A stretch of DNA of 13,499 nucleotides from CF-46 sp042408445 (GCA_042408445.1 JBHORC010000005.1:1-13499); one strand, 5' to 3'. Shown: positions 7,008-13,465, numbered from the stretch's first letter. Numbers and translations are program-made. Notes: a model not told the origin generated them from the sequence alone.

Positions 7008-7023
7008 TGACCGGCGGCGGTCA
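7008..7023 (-). terminator. stem-loop downstream of rsmG
   Basis: TGACCG / CGGTCA forms a perfect 6-bp stem with a 4-nt loop, 31 nt beyond the rsmG stop codon and before the metallophosphoesterase promoter candidate. No U-tract follows. The position suits a transcription end between rsmG and the next gene, but chance stems are common in this composition. Confidence 0.3.
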
Positions 7024-7054
7024 GGCGACGGGGCCGCCAACGCCGCGCCGTGGC

Positions 7055-7873
7055 CTACCAGGGCCGCCGCTTCCGGACCGCCGGATCGCGCGGCCATGTG
7101 CGTGCCATCGGCGCACCGGAGCGAGTCACGATGACGAGCCGATGGTCTCGGAGGGCATCGACCGCCGAGCCCGCCCCGTCGGGCACTGCCGGGACGGCGT
7201 TCATCCTGGCGCCGGGGTCGATCGCCGCGATCGCCCGGCGGGCGCCCTCGAGCTCCGGCCCCTCGCTGAGCGCGCCGACGTCCTTCCACGCGACGAGCGA
7301 GCTGCCCGGCGCGAGGAGCGGCAAGGCCAGCTCGATCAGCTCGCCGAGCGAGGCGACCGCCCGGGCGACGACCGCTGCGCCCCGCGGCGCCCCGCCCGCC
7401 GCGACGAGGGCTTCCGCTCGAACCGCACGAACGGTGACGATGTCCTGCATCCCCGTCGCGGCAACGACGGTCTCGAGAAACCGGGCCTTCTTGCCGACAG
7501 ACTCGACGAGGACGCCGCGGCCGAACGGCAGGGTCGCCAGAAGTGGCAGGCCCGGAAAGCCGCCGCCGCTCCCGAGGTCGAGGACCCAGCTGACGTCGCG
7601 AGCCTCCAGGACGCGGAGCGCCGTGAGGCTGTCGACGACGTGGCGGATCGCGATCTCGGCCGGATCCCGGATTGCGGTGAGGTTGATCGCCGCGTTCCAG
7701 GCGAGCAGGAGCCGGATGTGCCCATCGATGGTCGCACGGGCATCGCTGGAGAGCGCGGCGCCGATCTCGGCCAGACCGGCGTCGAGGGCGCGGTGATACG
7801 CCTCGGGCAGGTCGGGGAGGGAGTCGACGCGCGTCGGGAGCGGGTCCGGCGGACGGTCCAGGCACCCCTCCAA
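7055..7873 (-). CDS. rsmG: 16S rRNA (guanine527-N7)-methyltransferase RsmG (GidB)
   Basis: RsmG uses S-adenosylmethionine to methylate N7 of G527 in the 530 loop of 16S rRNA; loss of the enzyme is known to give low-level streptomycin resistance. The 272-residue protein shows the family signatures in order: LLLAWNAAINLTAIRDP (about 55-71), RHVVDSL (77-83), the SAM-binding LDLGSGGGFPGLPL (about 98-111), ES.GKKARFL (124-133) and the VARAVASL region (168-175). It has about 22 extra residues at the N-terminus and an Arg/Pro-rich C-terminus compared with E. coli. The only usable start is TTG at 7873, without an obvious ribosome-binding site, so the exact N-terminus is uncertain. In many genomes rsmG sits near parA/parB and the replication origin; none of those genes is in this window, but the upstream gap holds DnaA-box-like sequences. 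Confidence 0.95.
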   Translation of the reverse strand: MEGCLDRPPDPLPTRVDSLPDLPEAYHRALDAGLAEIGAALSSDARATIDGHIRLLLAWNAAINLTAIRDPAEIAIRHVVDSLTALRVLEARDVSWVLDLGSGGGFPGLPLLATLPFGRGVLVESVGKKARFLETVVAATGMQDIVTVRAVRAEALVAAGGAPRGAAVVARAVASLGELIELALPLLAPGSSLVAWKDVGALSEGPELEGARRAIAAIDPGARMNAVPAVPDGAGSAVDALRDHRLVIVTRSGAPMARTWPRDPAVRKRRPW

Positions 7874-8067
7874 GTCGGTTGTGCCTGTGCGGGCCGTCCG
7901 GGCTCCGCTCCCGGCGTCGTCGTACGTTCACACCGCGCTCGAACCCGGTCTTCCGCTGCCGGTCCGGTTCGCGGCCGAGTCTCCTCGTGCCCCTCGCCGG
8001 CCTCGGTGCCCAGGCGGTCGGTGCGGATGCCGGACGTTAGGGGCGGTGGGGGAGCCCGTCAATCCGG

Positions 8068-8108
8068 TTATCCACGAATCCACCGAGGCGTCCGGAACCT
8101 GTGGACAA
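8068..8108. promoter_or_regulatory. pair of DnaA-box-like sequences
   Basis: TTATCCACG (8068-8076, plus strand) differs from the DnaA box TTATCCACA only in its last base. TTGTCCACA (8100-8108, minus strand) is a perfect match to the variant common in GC-rich genomes. The two face each other 23 bp apart. A weaker match (AGATCCACA, 8163-8171, minus) lies further on. Such sites are rare by chance in DNA this GC-rich. They may mark DnaA regulation of rsmG, a titration site, or part of an origin region; no dnaA or dnaN gene is present. Confidence 0.4.
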
Positions 8109-8112
8109 CTGT

Positions 8113-8135
8113 GAGGGCCAGGCGGTCGCGCCCTC
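8113..8135 (-). terminator. stem-loop downstream of the histidine kinase gene
   Basis: GAGGGC / GCCCTC forms a 6-bp stem with an 11-nt loop, about 36 nt beyond the stop codon of the histidine kinase gene. There is no T-tract. It is a plausible transcript end, with weak support. Confidence 0.25.
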
Positions 8136-8170
8136 GTGAACCGACGCGAAACGGCGCGCCGCTGTGGATC

Positions 8171-10027
8171 TCAGGCGGGTGACGGTCGGTCGTCGTGAAC
8201 CGAGGGGAGCGCCCGGAGTTTCGGGTGGTGCAACCCGTTCGAACCGTTCGAGCCGTTGGCGCCGGGCTCGTCGACAGGCCGCCCATTCGAGGCTCCGCCA
8301 TCGTCGCCAGTCGTCTGCGCCGGCGCGATGGACGTGCGAGCCGTCGGCAGCTGCGTCGGCGCGCCGCCGGGCAGCAGGCCCATCGCGCGTCGGACGGCGC
8401 GCTCCTCGAGGCCGATCTCCTCACGCTCCAGCGTCTGGACGAGCGTCCCGCCGATCACCCGCGGATCGACGTCCGCCGGGCCGGGCAGGACGAGCACGAA
8501 CGCCGACCCCGAGTCCGTGACGGAGGCAAGGTCGAGGTCGCCGCCCATTCGGCGTGCCAGGTCGCGGGCGATCGGCAGGCCGAGCCCGGTTCCCGTGACG
8601 CCGTGGTGGCCGGCGAGCCGCTGGAACGGCTCGAAGATCCGGTCGCGATCCTCGGCCGGGACCCCGTCGCCGTCGTCCCGGACGATGAAGACCGCGGCCA
8701 GGCCATCGACGCGGCCGATGATCTCGACAGTGCCGCCGGACGGCGTGAACTTCAATGCGTTCGCGGCGAGATTCGTGAGGATCTGCTCGACCCGGCGCCG
8801 ATCGCCGGTCGCGGCGCGGAGGCGCGGCGGGAGCGCGGTCGTGAGCCGGATCTCCCGTTCGATGGCGATCGGCAGGAGGTTCGAGGCGACCTGTGATGCA
8901 GCCTCGGCGATCGAGAACGGGCCGATCTCCAGGTTGATGGAGTTCGATTCGAGCCGCGACAGCTCCAGGAGATCGCCGACCAGCTCATCCATGGTGCTGA
9001 CGATCGAGCGGCTCCGCTCGAGGAACTCGCGCTCGTCGGCGGCATCCGGCACGTCGCCCTCGAGGATCAGGTCGAGGTAGCCGCGGAGGCCGGTCAGCGG
9101 GGTCCGGAGCTCATGCGCAACGGTCGAGACGAACCGCGACCGCTCGACCTCGCGAACCCGGAGGGACGCGAGATCCCGTTCGCCGGCGAGCTGCCCGGTG
9201 ACGAGGGCAAGCGCCACGCCGGCGTGGCGGGCCATGGTCGGTGGGAGACGATCCGGCAGGTGCTTCGCGTCGGCCGCCCGCGAGAAGGCGAAGCCGAGGA
9301 CGACACCGCCGGCGGTGGGGATCGGGAGCATCGCGTAGTGGCGGTCGATCGCGTCGGCGGGCGCGTGAGCTGCCGCGCTCCCGGTGTCAGCGGCTGCGGT
9401 GCCGGCGTCCACCACGGGGCCGACGGCGTCCACGGCCTCCGGTCCGGGTGCCCGGATCGGCTGCGGTCGCGGTCCGTCCGGCGCCGACCCGTTGCCCGGC
9501 CGGAATCCACTGCCGTTCGGCGCCGACCCGTTCGCGCGCGCTCCGTTCCGCTGCTCGGCCGATCCGACGATGAAGGAGATCGGCGCCAGGCCGGTGGCCG
9601 CGCGCTCGGCGCGGCTCCGCGGCGCATTCGCATCGAGCCACGCCGCGAGCGCCTGTGCCTCGTCCGCATCCTCGCCGGGGTCCACCGCGACCGCGACGCG
9701 TCGTTCGATGCCGTCCGCGACGACCGCCGCCCGCCTCGCGCCGGCGGTCCGGGCGAGCAGTCGGAGGAGGCCGGCCAGCCGCTCCTCGGCAGGCGCGTCG
9801 GACGCCAGGATGTCGAGGGCGCGCGCGAGCAGGACCTTCTCCTGGTGCGCGACGCGATCCTCCGTGCGCCGATGGGACTCGCGGCGGTCGACGAAGGGTC
9901 GTGGGGCGGTGACGTTGGGCGGCTGCGGGGGAAGGCCGCCCGGCTCGTGATCGGTCATGACGTCCGGGGTACGTGGAGATCGCGCCTGCGATCCGTCGAC
10001 GGCCGTCGTCGGTGTCTCGATCGTCAT
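8171..10027 (-). CDS. soluble GAF-type sensor histidine kinase
   Basis: This is a cytosolic histidine kinase of 618 residues with no predicted membrane helix. The kinase core is complete. The H-box VAHELRTPLTGLRGYL (about 303-318) carries the phospho-acceptor H305. The N-box contains N419 and N423. The G1 box is DDGDGVP (451-457), the F-box is FEPF (465-468), and the G2 box is GTGLGLPIA (479-487). Upstream, residues 65-280 look like a GAF-type sensor interrupted by a disordered Gly/Asn/Pro/Ala-rich insert (about 158-225). A C-terminal extension (about 515-618) contains NGSNGSNG repeats. No response regulator gene adjoins it, so its partner is elsewhere. The ATG at 10027 was taken; M24 (9958) is also possible, and neither has a good ribosome-binding site. 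The csoR gene ends 72 bp upstream on the same strand, and that gap shows nothing further. The stimulus cannot be inferred. Confidence 0.9.
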   Translation of the reverse strand: MTIETPTTAVDGSQARSPRTPDVMTDHEPGGLPPQPPNVTAPRPFVDRRESHRRTEDRVAHQEKVLLARALDILASDAPAEERLAGLLRLLARTAGARRAAVVADGIERRVAVAVDPGEDADEAQALAAWLDANAPRSRAERAATGLAPISFIVGSAEQRNGARANGSAPNGSGFRPGNGSAPDGPRPQPIRAPGPEAVDAVGPVVDAGTAAADTGSAAAHAPADAIDRHYAMLPIPTAGGVVLGFAFSRAADAKHLPDRLPPTMARHAGVALALVTGQLAGERDLASLRVREVERSRFVSTVAHELRTPLTGLRGYLDLILEGDVPDAADEREFLERSRSIVSTMDELVGDLLELSRLESNSINLEIGPFSIAEAASQVASNLLPIAIEREIRLTTALPPRLRAATGDRRRVEQILTNLAANALKFTPSGGTVEIIGRVDGLAAVFIVRDDGDGVPAEDRDRIFEPFQRLAGHHGVTGTGLGLPIARDLARRMGGDLDLASVTDSGSAFVLVLPGPADVDPRVIGGTLVQTLEREEIGLEERAVRRAMGLLPGGAPTQLPTARTSIAPAQTTGDDGGASNGRPVDEPGANGSNGSNGLHHPKLRALPSVHDDRPSPA

Positions 10028-10099
10028 TGATGGTGCATCCGCGCGATATCACCCGCCCGCCGCGGGGCATGGCCCGGAAGTACCGCCCCCGGCATCACG

Positions 10100-10453
10100 T
10101 CAGCTCGAGCGGCTGCTCGCCCGAACGGGCCGGCCGAGCGTCCTCCGGACGACGTCGATCACCTCGTCCACGTAGGCGTCCGCCTCGCCGTGCTCGGCAG
10201 CGGTCCGCACGCAGCCCTGGACGTGATCCTCGAGAACGAGGATCGAGACGGCATCGACGGCGGCACGCAGCGCCGCGGTCTGCTGGAGGATGTCGACGCA
10301 GTACTCCTCGCGCTCGATCATCCGCGCGATCCCGCGCACCTGGCCTTCCATCCGCGACAGCCGGCGGACGAGGCTGGCCTTGTCCTTCGAGTAGCTGTGG
10401 CGGAAGTCCGGGGCCGGCGGCGAGGCGGATCGGCGGGTCGCGCTGGCTGGCAC
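10100..10453 (-). CDS. csoR: CsoR-type copper-sensing transcriptional repressor
   Basis: This 117-residue all-helical repressor releases its operator on binding Cu(I). The metal ligands fit M. tuberculosis CsoR exactly in spacing: C52, H77 and C81 (25 and 4 residues apart, as in C36/H61/C65). The second-shell residues Y51 and E97 fall where Y35 and E81 would be. Family blocks are LVRRLSRMEGQVRGIARMI (28-46), YCVDILQQ (51-58) and LEDHVQGCV (74-82). The start is GTG at 10453, with GGAG 6 nt upstream. The open frame runs on to 11011, but that region lies across the operator and an opposing gene, so longer versions are rejected. RcnR (nickel) and FrmR (formaldehyde) relatives have different ligand patterns, so copper is the best call. 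No copper ATPase or chaperone gene is adjacent; self-regulation is evident from the operator in its own promoter. Confidence 0.93.
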   Translation of the reverse strand: MPASATRRSASPPAPDFRHSYSKDKASLVRRLSRMEGQVRGIARMIEREEYCVDILQQTAALRAAVDAVSILVLEDHVQGCVRTAAEHGEADAYVDEVIDVVRRTLGRPVRASSRSS

Positions 10454-10499
10454 TGGCGTCTCCGTGGACCGTCGGGCGGGGGTGGATCTCGTCCTGCCA

Positions 10500-10529
10500 A
10501 TGATACCCCCCGGGGGTATCAGATCGCAA
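10500..10529 (-). promoter_or_regulatory. csoR promoter (-35 TTGCGA, -10 TATCAT)
   Basis: On the minus strand TTGCGA (10524-10529) and TATCAT (10500-10505) are 18 bp apart and match the sigma-70 consensus at 4/6 and 5/6 positions. The expected transcription start is near 10493. That gives a leader of about 40 nt, with a GGAG ribosome-binding site before the GTG of csoR. The operator inverted repeat fills the spacer and overlaps the -10, so repressor binding would block the polymerase. Confidence 0.65.
10501..10521. promoter_or_regulatory. CsoR operator, 21-bp perfect inverted repeat
   Basis: Arms TGATACCCCC and GGGGGTATCA flank a single central C; all ten pairs match. The TACCCC...GGGGTA pattern is that of known CsoR operators. 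It sits 48 bp upstream of the csoR start and about 79 bp upstream of the ATG of the divergent zinc-ribbon gene. It can therefore repress csoR directly and might influence the divergent operon. Confidence 0.8.
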
Positions 10530-10585
10530 TGCGCGCGGCAGCCGTTCGAGCTGTCTCCCCGCGCACGACCCGCGAGGCGACCCGC

Positions 10586-10591
10586 TAGACT
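10586..10591 (+). promoter_or_regulatory. putative -10 element of the zinc-ribbon/hpt operon
   Basis: TAGACT fits TANNNT and ends 8 nt before the ATG at 10600, so the mRNA would begin at or near the start codon. This placement argues that ATG 10600, not the in-frame TTG at 10591 that overlaps the hexamer, is the true start. No -35 element and no Shine-Dalgarno sequence are clear. Confidence 0.4.
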
Positions 10592-10599
10592 TGCCGCCG

Positions 10600-10989
10600 A
10601 TGGATCCGCGCGACGACCTGGACTCGCTCGCGGGCGGGGTCGAGTGCGCCGCATGTGGCGATGCCGTCCCGACCGATCGGATCCGCATCCTCGCCCGGCG
10701 CGATGACATCGTCTTCGTCGAGATCGACTGCCCCGGTTGTCGCAGCGAGGCGCTCGGCATCGTGATCGCCGCCGGCGACCGCGACGACGAGGAGGATGGG
10801 GCCGTGGCCACGTCCGTTCCGGCGCCGGTTGTCCTCGGCGAGTTCGGTCCCGGCGATGTCGAGCGGTTCCGCGAGGCCATGCCGATCGGTGCCCGTGACG
10901 TCGAGACCGTCCGCGAGATCCTCGCGACCGGCGGCCTGGCGGCCCTCGTCGGCTGGAACGAGCCGCCATCGGCCGGACCGGCCGCGTGA
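10600..10989 (+). CDS. small zinc-ribbon protein of unknown function
   Basis: This 129-residue protein carries two CxxC knuckles, C16-A-A-C19 and C44-P-G-C47, about 25 residues apart. They flank a beta-rich stretch (IRILARRDDIVFVEI), which is a classical zinc-ribbon layout. The C-terminal half is acidic (DRDDEEDG, 60-67) and then contains helix-forming segments (VERFREAM, VETVREILATGG). I do not recognise the family. It is first in a four-gene unit with overlapping ends: its TGA overlaps the GTG of the next gene. Ribbons of this size may bind nucleic acid or another protein, or act as a metal-binding domain. The CsoR operator upstream makes metal-linked control possible but unproven, because the operator does not overlap the promoter proposed here. 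An in-frame TTG at 10591 would add three residues. Confidence 0.75.
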   Translation: MDPRDDLDSLAGGVECAACGDAVPTDRIRILARRDDIVFVEIDCPGCRSEALGIVIAAGDRDDEEDGAVATSVPAPVVLGEFGPGDVERFREAMPIGARDVETVREILATGGLAALVGWNEPPSAGPAA

Positions 10990-11612
10990 CCGCCGACCCC
11001 ATCGCCGACACGGCATCCCGCCGCCGGAATCGGCGACGAAGCGAGTCGCGAGCGCGGACCCGCGAGATCCGGGCGATGGCGCTCGTGGCGCCAATGCCAC
11101 AGGAGCGGGACGATCAGCGGGTGGCCATCGACACGGGCCTCGATCCGCTCGACGTCGGCCCCATCCGTGTCGGGCCGCTGCCCACGTTCGCCCACGCGAG
11201 CGAGGCGGAGATGGCCCGGATCCTCGACTTCTACCGGATCCGCTGGGAATACGAGCCCCACACGTTCCCGATCCTCTGGAACCTCGAGGGCGTCGTCGTC
11301 GAGAGCTTCTCGCCGGATTTCTGGCTGCCGGACCTCGACCTCTATCTCGAGCTGACGACGCTCCGCCAGAAGCTCGTCCGGAAGAAGAACCGGAAGCTCC
11401 GGCGGATCCACGAGCTGTACCCGGACATCCGCGTCAAGCTGTTCTACGCCCGTGACTTCCGGGCACTGATGCTCAAGTTCGGCCGGCTGGCCCTCGCCGA
11501 CGAGCTGAGCGGATCGCTGGGCCAGGTCGTGCCCGAGCGCGACGAGGAGCCGGACGCCTCGGACGGGTCGGACGGCTCTGACGCGGCGACCCCGCCCCGC
11601 GGCAACCGATGA
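10986..11612 (+). CDS. hypothetical protein with PD-(D/E)XK-nuclease-like core
   Basis: This is a 208-residue protein without a firm family assignment. The N-terminus is Arg-rich (RRRNRRR at 12-18). The core (about 68-165) begins with a helix and FYRIRWEYEP (82-91). It continues with SFSPDFWLPDLDLYLELTT (107-125), then a basic helix KLVRKKNRKLRRI (129-141) and a strand VKLFYARDF. The order helix, E, PD-x(10)-E-L-x, Lys-rich helix, strand resembles PD-(D/E)XK nucleases of the Vsr/DUF559 type, with P110-D111 and E122 as candidate active-site residues. The position usually held by Lys after the Glu is Thr124, so activity is uncertain. The C-terminal tail has DGSDGSD repeats. The GTG start overlaps the preceding stop (GTGA); ATG codons at 11076 and 11094 are alternatives that would remove the Arg-rich part. 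The stop overlaps the hpt start (ATGA). Confidence 0.7.
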   Translation: MTADPIADTASRRRNRRRSESRARTREIRAMALVAPMPQERDDQRVAIDTGLDPLDVGPIRVGPLPTFAHASEAEMARILDFYRIRWEYEPHTFPILWNLEGVVVESFSPDFWLPDLDLYLELTTLRQKLVRKKNRKLRRIHELYPDIRVKLFYARDFRALMLKFGRLALADELSGSLGQVVPERDEEPDASDGSDGSDAATPPRGNR

Positions 11613-12175
11613 CCCGCACGATCGACCTTCGCGAGGACATCGGCGAGGTCCTCCTGACCGAGGAGCAGATCGCCGCCAAGGTCGCGGAGCTCGGTGCCCG
11701 GATCGGGGCCGACTACGGTGACCGTCGGCTCACGCTCGTCTCGGTCCTCAAGGGCTCGCTGCCGTTCATGGCCGACCTGATGCGCGCGATCCCGTCACCG
11801 GTCCGGATCGACCTCATGGAGGTCAGCTCGTACGGCGGCACGACGACCGAGTCCTCCGGTCTCGTCCGGATCCTCAAGGACCTTTCGGCGACGATCGAGG
11901 GCGAGGACGTTCTGATCGTCGAGGACATCATCGACACGGGGCTGACGCTGAACTATCTCGTCCGGTACCTGCGGGGCAAGAACCCGAAGTCGCTCCGGAT
12001 CTGCACCCTGCTCGACAAGCCCGCGCGTCGGCTCGTGGACATCCCGGTCGACTACACCGGGTTCACGATCCCGGACCAGTTCGTCGTCGGCTACGGACTC
12101 GACTACTCCGAGTACTACCGCAACCTCCGGTTCGTCGGCGTGCTCCGCCCCGAGGTCTACACGGCGAGCGAATGA
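11609..12175 (+). CDS. hpt: hypoxanthine phosphoribosyltransferase
   Basis: This purine-salvage enzyme makes IMP (and usually GMP) from hypoxanthine (guanine) and PRPP in the cytosol. The 188-residue length is normal for bacterial Hpt. Visible signatures are VLKGSLPFMADL (46-57), the flexible loop SSYGGTT.SSG (73-84), the PRPP-binding loop VLIVEDIIDTGLTL (101-114, with E105, D106, D109 and T110), LDKPARR (135-141) and PDQFVVGYGLDY (155-166), which includes the base and Mg-binding region. The start overlaps the stop of the preceding gene (ATGA) and its own stop overlaps the next start, so all four genes here are translationally coupled. In many bacteria hpt lies between tilS and ftsH; that context is absent here. 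Confidence 0.96.
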   Translation: MTRTIDLREDIGEVLLTEEQIAAKVAELGARIGADYGDRRLTLVSVLKGSLPFMADLMRAIPSPVRIDLMEVSSYGGTTTESSGLVRILKDLSATIEGEDVLIVEDIIDTGLTLNYLVRYLRGKNPKSLRICTLLDKPARRLVDIPVDYTGFTIPDQFVVGYGLDYSEYYRNLRFVGVLRPEVYTASE

Positions 12176-12597
12176 CCATGCACCGCCGCCCCCTCGGTGG
12201 GGCACGACGCCTGGCGGGCCTGGCGGCGATCGTGATCGCGCTCGCCTGCCTCCTGCCCTGGTACGGGACCTCGAACGAGGCCGGCCTGCCGCCGATCACC
12301 GGCAACGCGTTCAGCGGCAGCGGGATCATCGTGTTCTTCGTCGCGCTGGCGGTGATCGCGCTCCTTGCGCTGCCCTACGCCGCCGGCGACGTCCCGATGT
12401 CGATCGACCGTCCGCTGAGCTACCTGATCCTCGTCGTGGTGGGCTGGCTCGCGCTCGTCTTCCGGGTCGTGGACCTCGTCACCGTGACCGTCGAGGTGAT
12501 CTTCCCGACGCGCGCCTACGGGCTGTGGATCGCGGTCCTCGGGCTGATCGTGCTGAGCCGCGCCGTGTACGACATGACGCGCGAGCGGCGCGTCTGA
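12172..12597 (+). CDS. small four-helix integral membrane protein, unknown function
   Basis: This 141-residue protein has a basic N-terminus followed by four likely membrane helices (about 14-30, 51-70, 82-105 and 115-132) and a short basic cytoplasmic tail. By the positive-inside rule both ends would be cytoplasmic. The loop after helix 1 (PWYGTSNEAGLPPITGNAF) contains the LPWY and G.N.F features often seen in short actinobacterial and Chloroflexota membrane proteins with no assigned function. I do not recognise a named family. It is the last gene of the hpt unit, with an ATGA overlap; a second ATG lies six bases downstream. Nothing links it directly to purine salvage. Confidence 0.75.
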   Translation: MTMHRRPLGGARRLAGLAAIVIALACLLPWYGTSNEAGLPPITGNAFSGSGIIVFFVALAVIALLALPYAAGDVPMSIDRPLSYLILVVVGWLALVFRVVDLVTVTVEVIFPTRAYGLWIAVLGLIVLSRAVYDMTRERRV

Positions 12598-12615
12598 CGG
12601 CGGCTCCGAGCCGTC
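12596..12615. terminator. stem-loop between convergent genes
   Basis: GACGGC / GCCGTC forms a 6-bp stem with an 8-nt loop. It begins in the stop codon of the membrane-protein gene and lies in the 39-bp gap between two convergent genes. It could end transcription from either side. No T-tract is present on either strand. Confidence 0.35.
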
Positions 12616-12636
12616 GCGTCCGAACGGGCGCCCGCG

Positions 12637-13404
12637 CTACGGCAGCGCCCGGACCATCCCGCCGTCGACCGGAACGATCGCCCCGCTGACGTAGCTCGCG
12701 GCTGGCGAGAGGAGAAACGCGCCGACCCGACCCACCTCGGTCGGATCGCCGTACCTGCCGAGCGGGATGCGCCCCACCATCTCCTGCTGGATGTCCTCGA
12801 TCGATCGGCCGCTCGCTTCCGCGCGGAGCCCGTCGAGATGGGCGATCCGATCGGTCGAGACGCGACCCGGGGCGATCCCGTTGATCCGGATCGGGGCGAT
12901 CTCGGCGGTGAGCGACTTGATCAGCCCCGCCAGCCCCGGCCGGAGGACGTTCGACGTCGTGAGGCCCGGGATCGGCTCGCGGACCGAGCTCGACAGGATG
13001 ATCAGGATCGCCGGCGCCGTCGACGCGCGGAGATGGGGCAGCGCGGCGCGGATCAGGCGGAGCGCCGACAGCAGCACGCCGTCGATCGCCGTCGTCCACG
13101 TCGCCTCGTCGAGATGCTCGAAGTCGCCGCCGGGCGGCCCGCCCGAGTTGACGAGCAGGAGATCCAGGCCGCCGAGGCGCGACGCGGCGTCGGCCACGGC
13201 CTGAGCCGGACCGTCGACGGTGGAGAGGTCGGCGGCGACGGCCTCAGCGCCCAGTCCCGCAGCCACGTCCGAGAGGCGGGATCCGCTCCGCGACGCGAGG
13301 GCGACCCGTGCGCCTTCGGCCGCGAGGGACGTCCCGATCGCCCGGCCGAGACCGCTCGAGCCACCGCCCACGAGCGCACGCTTGCCGTCGAGTCCCAGGT
13401 CCAT
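12637..13404 (-). CDS. SDR-family protein with altered active site
   Basis: This is a short-chain dehydrogenase/reductase-fold protein of 255 residues, the usual size of classical SDRs. The cofactor loop is GGGSSGLG (13-20), with Gly in place of the usual Thr; D59 and NSGG (86-89, replacing NNAG) follow. A Ser is present (S138-S140), but the catalytic Tyr and Lys of YxxxK are replaced. Aligning GLIKSLTAE (160-168) with the standard motif puts S151 and R155 at those places. The C-terminal VSGAIVPVDGGM (239-250) is typical. I recall a subgroup of FabG-like SDRs without a standard tetrad, to which it may belong. The substrate is unknown. It is convergent with the hpt unit. ATG at 13404 follows a TAGGAT hexamer with no Shine-Dalgarno sequence. 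Database labels such as 3-oxoacyl-ACP reductase would overstate what is known. Confidence 0.88.
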   Translation of the reverse strand: MDLGLDGKRALVGGGSSGLGRAIGTSLAAEGARVALASRSGSRLSDVAAGLGAEAVAADLSTVDGPAQAVADAASRLGGLDLLLVNSGGPPGGDFEHLDEATWTTAIDGVLLSALRLIRAALPHLRASTAPAILIILSSSVREPIPGLTTSNVLRPGLAGLIKSLTAEIAPIRINGIAPGRVSTDRIAHLDGLRAEASGRSIEDIQQEMVGRIPLGRYGDPTEVGRVGAFLLSPAASYVSGAIVPVDGGMVRALP

Positions 13405-13410
13405 GGCGCG

Positions 13411-13416
13411 ATCCTA
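13411..13416 (-). promoter_or_regulatory. putative -10 element of the SDR gene (leaderless)
   Basis: TAGGAT on the minus strand fits TANNNT and ends 6 nt before the ATG at 13404. No Shine-Dalgarno sequence is present. This matches the layout seen before the genes starting at 6965 and 10600. Confidence 0.4.
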
Positions 13417-13465
13417 CGGCGCGCAGGCGCGTTCTGCGAGGTCACGGGCCGCGGTCGCGACAAGC

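Larger units (their letters stand above)
7874..8170. other. 297-bp gap between the histidine kinase gene and rsmG
   Basis: This stretch has no convincing gene; the short frames crossing it have no recognisable domain. It should hold the rsmG promoter, but no clear -10/-35 pair was found. It contains two DnaA-box-like sequences and a stem-loop, each listed separately. There is no AT-rich unwinding region and no iteron array. Confidence 0.6.

Noticed and set aside
4197..7010. Plus-strand open frame of about 940 codons opposite the first KimA-like gene and the metallophosphoesterase
   Set aside because: It has the same antisense shadow composition and spans two well-supported minus-strand genes and the gap between them.
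6240..7931. Extended 563-residue version of the metallophosphoesterase
   Set aside because: The extra N-terminal part lies over rsmG in another frame and is low-complexity Arg/Pro-rich. The family starts at MRVAVLSDIH, which corresponds to ATG 6965.
7874..8170. Full chromosomal replication origin
   Set aside because: Only two good DnaA-box-like sites are present. There is no AT-rich unwinding element and no dnaA, dnaN, parA, parB, rpmH or rnpA in the window.
10100..11011. Extended 303-residue version of CsoR
   Set aside because: It would translate through the operator and promoter and across the opposing zinc-ribbon gene. The GTG at 10453 has a ribosome-binding site and gives the normal CsoR length.
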